Below, one piece after another: positions 34,563 through 40,894 of a stretch of DNA of 64,000 nt. The position numbers and the translations under genes were made by a program. Under the pieces are notes generated by a model that did no database searches, had not been told where the DNA came from, and worked only from the letters and a program-made list of their open reading frames with translations. The stretch is from NCBI RefSeq assembly GCF_002382885.1, contig NZ_NWVL01000027.1, positions 32,954 to 96,953 on the forward strand, given 5' to 3'. Within the stretch, counting starts at the first letter, position 1; the number at the start of each line of letters is the position of its first letter. This DNA comes from Streptomyces sp. WZ.A104. GTDB taxonomy: Bacteria; Actinomycetota; Actinomycetes; Streptomycetales; Streptomycetaceae.

Positions 34563-35492
34563 TCAGAGTCGTCGCACGGCTTTGTCCAAGGCCCTGGCGT
34601 AGTCGGCCAGCGACTCGCGATGCTTGTCGGCGAGGGGCTGTTCGACCGTGCGCTGGGCGTCGGAGACCGCCTTCCGCAGGCCGTTCTCCTGCTGGCAGCG
34701 GGCGTCGTTCCGCGCCACGGCGAGTTCGTACCGGGCCGCCGCCCGCAGCGCTTCGGTTTCGCCGGTGCCCTCGCCCTTCGCGGTCTCCGTCCTCTTCTCG
34801 ACCGGTTCCCGTGCGGAGGAGCCGGCGGGGACGGGGTGACCGGCATCCGCCATGCACGAGGCCCACCGGCTCCTGGCCCGCTTGACCTCCGCGGCCCGCT
34901 CCACGTCCTCGACCACGTGGTTCGCGAGGAACTGGTACGTGTACATCAGCCGGTCCCAGCCCCGGCCGTACAGTTCCTCCCCGGCCCGGAACTGGCATCC
35001 GTCGGTGTTGACGGTGAAGGATTCGCCCGTCGGCAGCCGGACCGTCCTCTCGTGCGCCTCGGTACCGGTCAGCGCCTTGTCGTACGCCTCCTCGTCGTCG
35101 CCCGTGTCCCGAGCGGGCTCCTCCCGGAGGGATGGCTCACCACGCAGTACGGGACCGGTGACTCCGTAGCCCTCCTTGGCCGCGAAGTCCTCGGTGAGCA
35201 AGCCGTACGGATTCCAGGCGGGCATCTCGTCGCTGACGGCGGCCGGTGGCGGAAGGTCCACCGGCTCGGCCTCGACGCCCCTGTCCGCCAGGCAGTCGTC
35301 CACGATCCGACGCTCCAGCCGGTCCAGCCGCCGCTGCTGGCCGTCCGTCAGGTTCGGTACGGACCGCCCGAAGGGAACCAGGGCGTCCGTCTGCGCGCCG
35401 GATGCGGGAGTTCGGGCGGGCGTGCCGCAGGCCGCGGTCGTGGCGCCGGTCAGGACGAGCAGCAGCACGGCCGCGCTGATCCGGGTCTTCAA
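34563..35492 (-). CDS. Secreted lipoprotein, unknown function
   Basis: Lipoprotein of 309 residues. The start is TTG at 35492 with a strong GAGGAG site. A signal peptide of 21 residues ends in a lipobox TAAC. No known domain: the mature part is rich in Arg/Asp/Glu and predicted helical (LTDGQQRRLDRLERRIVDDCLADRG, later VEDVERAAEVKRARSRWASCMADAGHP, ending LADYARALDKAVRRL). Four Cys remain in the mature part after the lipid-modified one, in the arrangement ...DDCLAD..., ...DGCQF..., ...ASCMADAG..., ...ARCQQ.... The motif W-x-x-C-M-x-x-x-G recurs in many streptomycete lipoproteins of this kind. Function unknown. Confidence 0.8.
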   Translation of the reverse strand: MKTRISAAVLLLVLTGATTAACGTPARTPASGAQTDALVPFGRSVPNLTDGQQRRLDRLERRIVDDCLADRGVEAEPVDLPPPAAVSDEMPAWNPYGLLTEDFAAKEGYGVTGPVLRGEPSLREEPARDTGDDEEAYDKALTGTEAHERTVRLPTGESFTVNTDGCQFRAGEELYGRGWDRLMYTYQFLANHVVEDVERAAEVKRARSRWASCMADAGHPVPAGSSAREPVEKRTETAKGEGTGETEALRAAARYELAVARNDARCQQENGLRKAVSDAQRTVEQPLADKHRESLADYARALDKAVRRL

Positions 35493-35533
35493 GCCGTCTC
35501 CTCGGGATGCTGGGTGCGGTGGCGCGGTGGTGC

Positions 35534-35585
35534 GGTGGCGCCCGTCCCGGCCGTCCTTCGTCGTGCGGCCGGGACGGGCGCCACC
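35534..35585 (-). terminator. Very strong hairpin after the four-cysteine protein gene
   Basis: A perfect 20-bp stem (35534-35553 / 35566-35585) with a 12-base loop begins 21 bases beyond the stop at 35606. It separates the small secreted protein from the lipoprotein gene on the same strand. Confidence 0.9.
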
Positions 35586-35605
35586 TGGTCAGCGGATGCG
35601 GCCGG

Positions 35606-35971
35606 TCAGCACCAGCGGTTCGACCCCGCGCCGTTCTTGAGCACGCTGTTCTTGGTCTCGCTCAGCTGGTAGCCGATCTTGAACACGACGGAGGAGCCGG
35701 TCTGGTAGGTCCCCGACCAGACGCGCACGCTGCAGCTCGTGCCGTTGTTGTACATCGAGCGGGAATTGGCGAACTTGGTGTACTGGCGCAGGTTGCTGTT
35801 GTTGCCCGCCACCTTTCCGGGAGTGCCCACGAAGCTCGGGACGGCCCACGAGCACAGGTAGGTCTTGGGGCAGTCCGACTTGGCGGCTTGCGCCGAGCCT
35901 GCCGTGGCCACCATTCCGCCCCCTGCGAGGGCGAGTGTGGAGGCAACGACGGCGATCCGGGTGAAACGCAT
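35606..35971 (-). CDS. Small secreted four-cysteine protein, I36 inhibitor-like
   Basis: Secreted protein of 121 residues; ATG 35971 has AAAGGGA about 7 bases upstream. The signal peptide (about 1-29, ending AQA) gives a mature part of about 92 residues beginning AKSDCPKTYLCSW and ending in RWC. The four Cys, the pattern C-P-x-x-x-x-C-x-W, and short Ser/Asn/Gly-rich strands (SRSMYNNGTSCSVRVWSG) resemble the streptomycete peptidase inhibitor I36 (SMPI, crystallin-like) group, but similarity is weak. A secreted inhibitor or small antimicrobial are both possible. It is divergent from the membrane XRE/DUF2690 regulator at 36215, a likely functional partner. Confidence 0.65.
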   Translation of the reverse strand: MRFTRIAVVASTLALAGGGMVATAGSAQAAKSDCPKTYLCSWAVPSFVGTPGKVAGNNSNLRQYTKFANSRSMYNNGTSCSVRVWSGTYQTGSSVVFKIGYQLSETKNSVLKNGAGSNRWC

Positions 35972-36214
35972 GTGAAATCCCTTTCTGGTTCCCCGCGTTC
36001 GGGAAATCCGCCGGGCCGGTCGACCGGCGGCTCGGCACGAGTATGGGTCGCCGAACCGGACGTGGAAGTGTCCCAGCAGGTCCCAGGGCAGGGACAGGAC
36101 GTCCCGGAGACGCGCAGCGCGACGACTTGGGGGACCTGTTGGAGCGGTGGCCGGGTTGGGAAAGAATGGGATCCCCTGTCCCGCACCAACTCCGCGCAAG
36201 GGAAGCCGGATTTG

Positions 36215-37183
36215 ATGACAGATAGGCATGAGTTAGGCAAAATCCAACGAAATAGGCAAGGTGCGCTGGCGGAGCAAATGCGCTTCCTGCGCACACGCAG
36301 TGGTCTGACCCTCAACGGTCTGGCCGAGCGCACCTCCTACAGCCGGTCCTCCTGGGAGCGGTACCTCAACGGCAAGGCCGTGCCGCCCCGGGCGGCGCTC
36401 AACGAGTTCGCGGCGGCTGTCGGGGTCGCCGCGCCCCCTCTCCAGCAGCTGAGAGAAGAGGAAAAGCGTTCTTGGAGATCCGGGTCCCGGGAGGGTCCCC
36501 CGCACCGTGAGTCGGCGGCGGGCGAAAGTCCGGGTGCGGCCCCGCCGCCCGAAGGTGACCGCAATCCCGCCGAAGTGCCGGCCGTACTGGACGTACCGGA
36601 AAAGATGGATTCACCCGGTCGTGGACATCGGCGGAGAATGACGCTGATGTCCATCGCTTCCGCATTCCTGGCGCTGGTCGCCGGAATACTGCTCGGCGCC
36701 TGGATGTTCGGCGGGAATGACGCGGAGCGGACGGGCCGGCAAAACGCTGGAATTGATCCCGGATGTATTGAGTTCGAATGCCGCAACAAGGACTCACAAC
36801 GCGTGGGGTGTCACTTGGGGGCATGGACCGCCGCGGCCACCTGGTCGGGCCGTACCTATGTCGAACTGCGCTACAGCCCGCGGTGCCGGGCCGCATGGGC
36901 CCGTATCACGGAGGCCGAAGTCGGTGACACCGCCAGGGTGGAGGGCCCCAGGGGGGTGCGCAGCCAGCGCGCGGTGACCTACGAGAACGACGTCTACTCG
37001 CCCATGGTCGAGGCGCCCTACCCCGCTGCCGCGCGGGCCTGCGCGGTGGTGGGGGGCAAGGAGGTCTGCACCTCGTCGGGCGGGTCCTCGCCCCTGCCGC
37101 CCGCGATCACCGACGAACGCGAACCGGCCCGGAAGGCCGCGCCGACGGGCAGCGGGGAGGTGGCAGGGGCGAGCGGCCGGTAG
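36215..37183 (+). CDS. XRE-type regulator with membrane helix and DUF2690 domain, TTA codon near start
   Basis: Membrane-bound regulator of 322 residues. ATG 36215 has AAGGGAAG about 9 bases upstream. Residues about 15-75 form an XRE HTH (LAEQMRFLRTRSGLTLNGLAERTSYSRSSWERYLNGK-type pattern), followed by a Pro/Gly-rich linker, one membrane helix (about 148-172) and an outer DUF2690 domain (CIEFECRNKDSQRVGC..., W, Y, E, R-Y-S conserved). Codon 7 is TTA (36233-36235), the rare leucine codon read by bldA tRNA, so translation should be development-dependent. The first 20 codons also use rare AGG and are AT-rich relative to neighbours. Divergence from the small secreted protein suggests a shared circuit. 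Confidence 0.85.
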   Translation: MTDRHELGKIQRNRQGALAEQMRFLRTRSGLTLNGLAERTSYSRSSWERYLNGKAVPPRAALNEFAAAVGVAAPPLQQLREEEKRSWRSGSREGPPHRESAAGESPGAAPPPEGDRNPAEVPAVLDVPEKMDSPGRGHRRRMTLMSIASAFLALVAGILLGAWMFGGNDAERTGRQNAGIDPGCIEFECRNKDSQRVGCHLGAWTAAATWSGRTYVELRYSPRCRAAWARITEAEVGDTARVEGPRGVRSQRAVTYENDVYSPMVEAPYPAAARACAVVGGKEVCTSSGGSSPLPPAITDEREPARKAAPTGSGEVAGASGR

Positions 37184-37205
37184 CCCCGAGGGCCCGCGCC
37201 CGGTC

Positions 37206-37502
37206 CTACACCGGGGGTGTCCCCGGCGGTGACGGGGCCGGAGGCGGGTTGGGCAGGGGTGGGCCCGGGTTGGGCGGAAGCTTCGGGGGGCCGCTGCCGT
37301 GTCTGCCGTCGTCCATGACCCTGCGCGCCGTCAGGCCGTAGATGCCGTACGGCGGGAAGAGGTCGACGCGGCGGGGGTAGTCGCCATCCGCGCACTCCTC
37401 GCAGAGCAGGTCACGGCCGGTGGGCGTGTGCCGGGCGGCGGTGACCGGGGCGTTCCAGCACGCCTCGCAGACACGGACGTCCGTCGCGGAGAGGGTGATC
37501 AT
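37206..37502 (-). CDS. Small zinc-ribbon-like hypothetical protein
   Basis: Protein of 98 residues; ATG 37502 has GGGAGG about 6 bases upstream. Two Cys pairs (VCEACWN and LCEECADGDYP), 22 residues apart, form a plausible zinc ribbon in the first 45 residues; the last 30 are almost only Pro/Gly/Asn and likely disordered. No known domain. Such proteins sit next to regulators in many streptomycete accessory loci. It converges on the XRE/DUF2690 gene with a 22-base gap. Confidence 0.65.
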   Translation of the reverse strand: MITLSATDVRVCEACWNAPVTAARHTPTGRDLLCEECADGDYPRRVDLFPPYGIYGLTARRVMDDGRHGSGPPKLPPNPGPPLPNPPPAPSPPGTPPV

Positions 37503-37627
37503 CGGGGCCTCCCGGGCGGTGCGGGCAAGGCCCGGCGGGTGGTACGCATGAGGTGCCTCCGTCGCTCGTGGAGCGGATGGGTGGTGAACCCGGCCCGGCC
37601 GTGCTGCCCTGCCGAGGAACGAGCGGC

Positions 37628-37756
37628 CGGGGCGGGGGTTCAGGGGGTCCGGCCGGGGTTCGGGAAGTCCCGCCGGGTTCCAGGGAGTCCTGCCGGTTCA
37701 GGGGGGTCCGGCCGGGGCTCAGGAGGTCCTTGCCGGTTCAGAAGGCCCTGCCGGAC
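37628..37756. repeat. Degenerate tandem repeat array, about six 19-22-base units
   Basis: Each unit begins with CCGG(GG)TTC and ends with GTCC(G/T)GC; six imperfect copies are seen between 37628 and 37756. The units vary in length by 1-3 bases, so the array is out of frame and very unlikely to encode protein. It lies in the 286-base gap between two minus-strand small genes and shows no CRISPR-like spacing. Confidence 0.65.
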
Positions 37757-37788
37757 CTCGTACCGCTTCTCGTTGGCGGGTTTTCCTC

Positions 37789-37926
37789 TCATCCGCGGGT
37801 CTCCCGCCACACGCGGACGAGCTTCGTGGCGTCGGGGCAGGTGGCCCCCGCGCGGCAGGCGTCGCACGTCGTCGTGTGGCCGAGCAGGGCGCGGTAGGCC
37901 GCGTCGGGGGAGTCGGTCGTGGTCAT
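37789..37926 (-). CDS. Possible separate 45-residue product from the internal start
   Basis: ATG 37926 with AGAGAGG 6 bases upstream would yield a 45-residue protein, MTTTDSPDAAYRALLGHTTT onward, carrying three Cys (CDACRAGATCP). It is in frame with the longer reading, so both may be made. Recorded separately because independent initiation seems as likely as fusion. Confidence 0.4.
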   Translation of the reverse strand: MTTTDSPDAAYRALLGHTTTCDACRAGATCPDATKLVRVWRETRG

Positions 37927-38166
37927 GGTCGCCTCTCTGCTGATCTCGGCCCAGACGAACTCGCTGGTGCGGGTGAGGGTGTGCCCGAAGCGGTCGGCCG
38001 TGGCGAGGGCGGCGAGCACCGCCGCGTGTTCGGCTTCGGTGAGCTCGGCGGGGAGGTCCGCCTCGATGCGGATACCGGCCGCGGTGTCGGCGACGCGCGG
38101 CCCGGCGCCGATGGCGGCGGTGAGCATGCCGGTCAGGGCCACTGCCCGCGCTTGAGCTGAGCGCAC
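37789..38166 (-). CDS. Small hypothetical protein, apparently two units in one frame
   Basis: One open frame of 125 residues from GTG 38166 (GGGAGA site). The first 80 residues (LPAELTEAEHAAVLAALATADRFGHTLTRTSEFVWAEI) look like one small streptomycete hypothetical. The last 45 (MTTTDSPDAAYRALLGHTTTCDACRAGATCPDATKLVRV-type, with a C-x-x-C / C pair) look like another that I recall as a separate small gene elsewhere. The internal ATG at 37926 has its own AGAGAGG site. Either the two have fused by loss of a stop, or the second is made independently. No function is known. Confidence 0.6.
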   Translation of the reverse strand: MRSAQARAVALTGMLTAAIGAGPRVADTAAGIRIEADLPAELTEAEHAAVLAALATADRFGHTLTRTSEFVWAEISREATMTTTDSPDAAYRALLGHTTTCDACRAGATCPDATKLVRVWRETRG

Positions 38167-38180
38167 ACTTCTCCCCTGGT

Positions 38181-38221
38181 GAAGCTGATGTCACTCCATG
38201 TAATGCTGAGTATTCAGCTTC
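38181..38221. promoter_or_regulatory. Nested inverted repeats upstream of the GntR gene, candidate operator
   Basis: GAAGCTGA (38181-38188) is repeated inverted as TCAGCTTC (38214-38221), and a second, smaller pair GCTGA / TCAGC (38205-38218) lies within. This is in the AT-rich 120-base region between the divergent small gene at 38166 and the GntR gene at 38287. GntR/HutC proteins commonly bind such sites and regulate themselves. Confidence 0.5.
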
Positions 38222-38286
38222 AACCTGATGGGTTAGCTTTGTCAATGTCGAGCCCGGAACGCCGCACCCCTCACGGAGCCGCTGAA

Positions 38287-39051
38287 ATGCCTCGCGATAC
38301 GCCGTACTTGCAGGTGGCCGACGCTCTCCGTGCCCGGGTGCAGGCGGGCGAATGGGCGGTGGGTGACAAGCTGCCCTCCCGGGCCCGGTTCGCCGAGGAG
38401 TACGGCGTCGGCCAGTCCGTCGCCCAGCGCGCGATGGAGCGTCTGATCATCGAGGGCATCCTCGAAGGCCGCGCCGGTTCGGGCACGTACGTCCGCAAGG
38501 CCCGCGAGCGCCGCAGGATGGTCCGCTCACGCCACCGCGAGCAGCGCAACGGAAGCCCGTTCCGCGCCAACATGCGGGACCAGGGAGCCGCGGGCGTCTG
38601 GGAGTGCAACAGCGCCGCCCGGGTCCCGGCCACCGAGGACATCGCCGAGCGGCTGGCGATCGAGCCCGGTGACCTGTGCGTCGTGACCGACTACGAGTTC
38701 CTCGCGGACGGGCAGCCGGTCCAGCTCGCCAAGAGCTGGGAGCCGATGGCCATCACCGGCGGCACGCCCGTCCTGCTCCCCGAGATGGGCCCGAAGGGCA
38801 AGGCCGGAGTCGTCGAGCGCATGAGCTCCATCGGCGTGCACATCGTCACCGCCCTCGAAGTGCCGCGCCCGGCCCGCGCCACCCGCGAGCACGCCAATCT
38901 GCTCGGGATCTCCGTGGGCGACCTGGTCACCCAGCTGGAGCGTACGTACTACGACAGCGAGGGGCGCCCGGTGGAGACCGCCGACATCATCGTCCCGGAC
39001 ATCCGCTGGGAGATCGCGTACGAGATCGACGTCGACCGGTCCCGGTTCTGA
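38287..39051 (+). CDS. GntR-family regulator (HutC/UTRA type)
   Basis: DNA-binding regulator of 254 residues. ATG 38287 is chosen for its GGAG site; an in-frame ATG at 38245 lies directly behind a TAGCTT -10-like box. The N-terminal winged helix (about 1-70: YLQVADALRARVQAGEWAVGDKLPSRARFAEEYGVGQSVAQRAMERL-type) and the GSGTYV wing are typical of GntR. The UTRA ligand domain follows (FLADGQPVQLAKSWEPM, TREHANLLGISVGDLVTQLERTYYDSEGRPVETADII). The ligand is unknown. HutC members answer to amino acids, sugars or, in some actinobacterial integrative elements, act as element repressors. Several small accessory genes lie next to it. Confidence 0.9.
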   Translation: MPRDTPYLQVADALRARVQAGEWAVGDKLPSRARFAEEYGVGQSVAQRAMERLIIEGILEGRAGSGTYVRKARERRRMVRSRHREQRNGSPFRANMRDQGAAGVWECNSAARVPATEDIAERLAIEPGDLCVVTDYEFLADGQPVQLAKSWEPMAITGGTPVLLPEMGPKGKAGVVERMSSIGVHIVTALEVPRPARATREHANLLGISVGDLVTQLERTYYDSEGRPVETADIIVPDIRWEIAYEIDVDRSRF

Positions 39052-39096
39052 CAGTCCCGGTTCTGACAGCCCCGGTTCTGATGGTCCCGGTTCCGG
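39040..39096 (+). repeat. 15-base tandem repeat across the GntR stop codon
   Basis: TCCCGGTTCTGACAG occurs exactly at 39040-39054 and 39055-39069, then as variants at 39070-39084 and 39085-39096 (partial). Because 15 is a multiple of three, the first three copies each place a TGA in the GntR frame, the first being the actual stop. Confidence 0.85.
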
Positions 39097-39116
39097 GGCC
39101 GGACAAAGGAGTTCGC

Positions 39117-39695
39117 ATGGCAGCCATTCATCGCACCACGATGTCGCCCACCAAGCTGGAGCTGCTCGCCGACTGGCTTCCGAAGCAGAGCTGGTATGCG
39201 GGCGACGCGGAAACACCGGAACCGGTCAAGGCCGGTGGGTTCCGGCTGGACGATCCGGACGGCGAGGTCGGGATCGAGTTCATGATCGTGGCCCACGCCA
39301 CCGAGCGGGAGCCGGTGGCGTACGTGGTGCCGCTGGGCTATCGCGGCGCCGCGCTGGAGGACGTTCCCGGCGAGGCGTTGATCGGGACGTCCGAGCACGG
39401 GGTGCTCGGCACCCGGTGGATCTACGACGGCGTCCACGACCCGGTGGTGATGGCCCAGTTGCGCGCGCTCATGCGCGGCGAGGCGGTGCCGCAGCACCAG
39501 GACGAGAGCGACACCCCCGATCCGACCGTCACTGTGCACGGGGCTGAACCCGAGGGCGGGCTCGACGTCCGGGTCAACCGTGTCCTGCGGGCGGAGGAGG
39601 CCGCCAGTACGCCGTCCGGGTGCCTGGTCGCCGGGTGGGTCTGGCCGGACGGGACGGCCGCGAGGGGTGTGGTCGCGGCCGTTGCGCCCCGGTAG
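39117..39695 (+). CDS. Maltokinase N-terminal cap-like domain protein
   Basis: Protein of 192 residues; ATG 39117 with AAAGGAG 6 bases upstream. It reads like the N-terminal cap domain of actinobacterial maltokinase (LELLADWLPKQSWYAGD, then GGFRLDDPDGEVGIEFMIVAH and VPLGYRGAALEDVP), without the kinase part. Such stand-alone cap-like proteins are annotated in streptomycetes, but no activity is known to me. The late W-V-W-P-D-G-T segment and Ala-rich end are conserved-looking. It follows the GntR gene by 65 bases on the same strand, so co-transcription and regulation by it are plausible. Confidence 0.75.
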   Translation: MAAIHRTTMSPTKLELLADWLPKQSWYAGDAETPEPVKAGGFRLDDPDGEVGIEFMIVAHATEREPVAYVVPLGYRGAALEDVPGEALIGTSEHGVLGTRWIYDGVHDPVVMAQLRALMRGEAVPQHQDESDTPDPTVTVHGAEPEGGLDVRVNRVLRAEEAASTPSGCLVAGWVWPDGTAARGVVAAVAPR

Positions 39696-39818
39696 TCGGG
39701 GTCCCCGGCCGGTGAACGGTGTGATCGCCGCGCTGTTCCTGACGCCTACGGAGCCGCGCGACAGCGTGGACCTGTGAACCACCCGCTGTTGTAGTGTTAC
39801 GACCCAGTGCTACGCCCC

Positions 39819-39892
39819 CCCCGTGCACCGGCACGGGGACGGACCGAGGAGGTGAGACCCATTACCGCTGGATCAGGCTGGGTGCTCACCTC
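39819..39892 (+). promoter_or_regulatory. Two-hairpin structured leader with internal ribosome site upstream of the PrmC-like gene
   Basis: Hairpin 1 is a perfect 8-bp stem (39819-39826 / 39831-39838) with loop ACCG. Hairpin 2 pairs GAGGTGAG (39849-39856) with CTCACCTC (39885-39892), continues after a one-base bulge with ACCCA / TGGGT, and has a 17-base loop. It contains AGGAGG followed, 8 bases on, by an ATT codon (39861) opening a 25-codon frame to TAG at 39936. The arrangement looks like an RNA element controlling the gene at 39984. Confidence 0.5.
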
Positions 39893-39983
39893 GCACGATC
39901 GCGTCGAACGGACGGCAGACGTCGGACGGACGGCGTAGTCGATCGCGGAGCGCCCATCGGTTTTCCCGAAAGGCTTCGCTCGT

Positions 39984-40769
39984 ATGTCCGTTCACCCCGT
40001 GAGTTCCCTCTCCACCACTGTTGCCACCCTGCGCCACGCCGGCTGCGTCTTCGCCGAGGACGAGGCCGCGCTCCTGAACGAGGCGGCCCGGTCCCCGCAG
40101 GAACTCACCGCCCTCGTCGAACGCCGCGCCGCCGGGCTCCCGCTCGAACACGTCGTGGGCTGGGCCGAGTTCCGCGGCCGCCGCTTCGGCGTCGACACCG
40201 GCGTCTTCGTGCCCCGCCGCCGTACGGAATTCCTGGTCGCGCAGGCCGTCGCCCTCGCACCCCGGCGCGCCGTCGTCGTCGACCTCTGCTGCGGCTCCGG
40301 CGCGCTCGGCGTCGCCCTCGCCACCGAGGCCGCGGCGGCCGAACTGCACGCCTGCGACGTCGAACCCGCCGCCGTGCGCTGCGCCCGGCGCAACGTCGGC
40401 GCCCTCGGGCAGGTCTACGAGGGCGACCTGTTCGGTCCCCTGCCCGCCACCCTGCGCGGCCGCGTCGATGTGCTGCTGGCCAATGTTCCGTACGTACCGA
40501 CCGACGACGTCGAACTCCTTCCCGCCGAGGCCCGCGTCCACGAACCGCGCGTCGCCCTGGACGGGGGCGGCGACGGGCTCGACGTGATGCGCCGGGTCGC
40601 CGCCGAAGCCCCCGGGTGGCTCGCGCCCGGCGCGAGCCTGCTGGTCGAGACGAGTGAGCGGCAGCGGGACGCGGCGGTGGAGGTCGTCGGCAGCGCCGGG
40701 CTGGTCCCGCGCGTGGTGGTCTGCGAGGAGCTGTACGCCACCGTCGTCATCGGCACCGCAGCGCAGTAG
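39984..40769 (+). CDS. PrmC-like putative protein-glutamine methyltransferase
   Basis: SAM-dependent methyltransferase of 261 residues related to PrmC/HemK. ATG 39984 has GAAAGG about 10 bases upstream. The N-terminal helical domain and the PrmC hinge PLEHVVGWAEFRGRRFGVDTGVFVPRRRTEFLV are clear, as is the SAM loop VVDLCCGSGALGVAL (about 108-122). The catalytic N-P-P-Y of true PrmC is NVPYVP here, the form typical of a separate actinobacterial group of unknown substrate. Whether it methylates release factors is therefore unknown; prmC proper is expected elsewhere. It is preceded by an unusual structured leader. Confidence 0.87.
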   Translation: MSVHPVSSLSTTVATLRHAGCVFAEDEAALLNEAARSPQELTALVERRAAGLPLEHVVGWAEFRGRRFGVDTGVFVPRRRTEFLVAQAVALAPRRAVVVDLCCGSGALGVALATEAAAAELHACDVEPAAVRCARRNVGALGQVYEGDLFGPLPATLRGRVDVLLANVPYVPTDDVELLPAEARVHEPRVALDGGGDGLDVMRRVAAEAPGWLAPGASLLVETSERQRDAAVEVVGSAGLVPRVVVCEELYATVVIGTAAQ

Positions 40770-40894
40770 TCGTCAGCAGGGCCGTGGCCGCGTCCCGAAT
40801 CCACCCCCACAGCCCTTAGGCTCGAAGCGCTGTGGCGCGGCCAACGGGCGGCGAGCAGTTACGCAGATCGGTTCGGGCGGCAGGAGAGCGTGCA

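Noticed and set aside
37628..37756. CRISPR array
   Set aside because: Units are contiguous and degenerate, with no regular unique spacers and no cas genes nearby.
39849..39892. tRNA-like or tmRNA-like RNA
   Set aside because: Only one long hairpin; no anticodon arm, T-arm GTTC or CCA end can be placed.
39852..39938. GTG-started 28-codon peptide in the leader before the PrmC-like gene
   Set aside because: AGGAGG directly overlaps that GTG, leaving no spacer; the same frame is better explained by initiation at ATT 39861, so no GTG-started gene is called.
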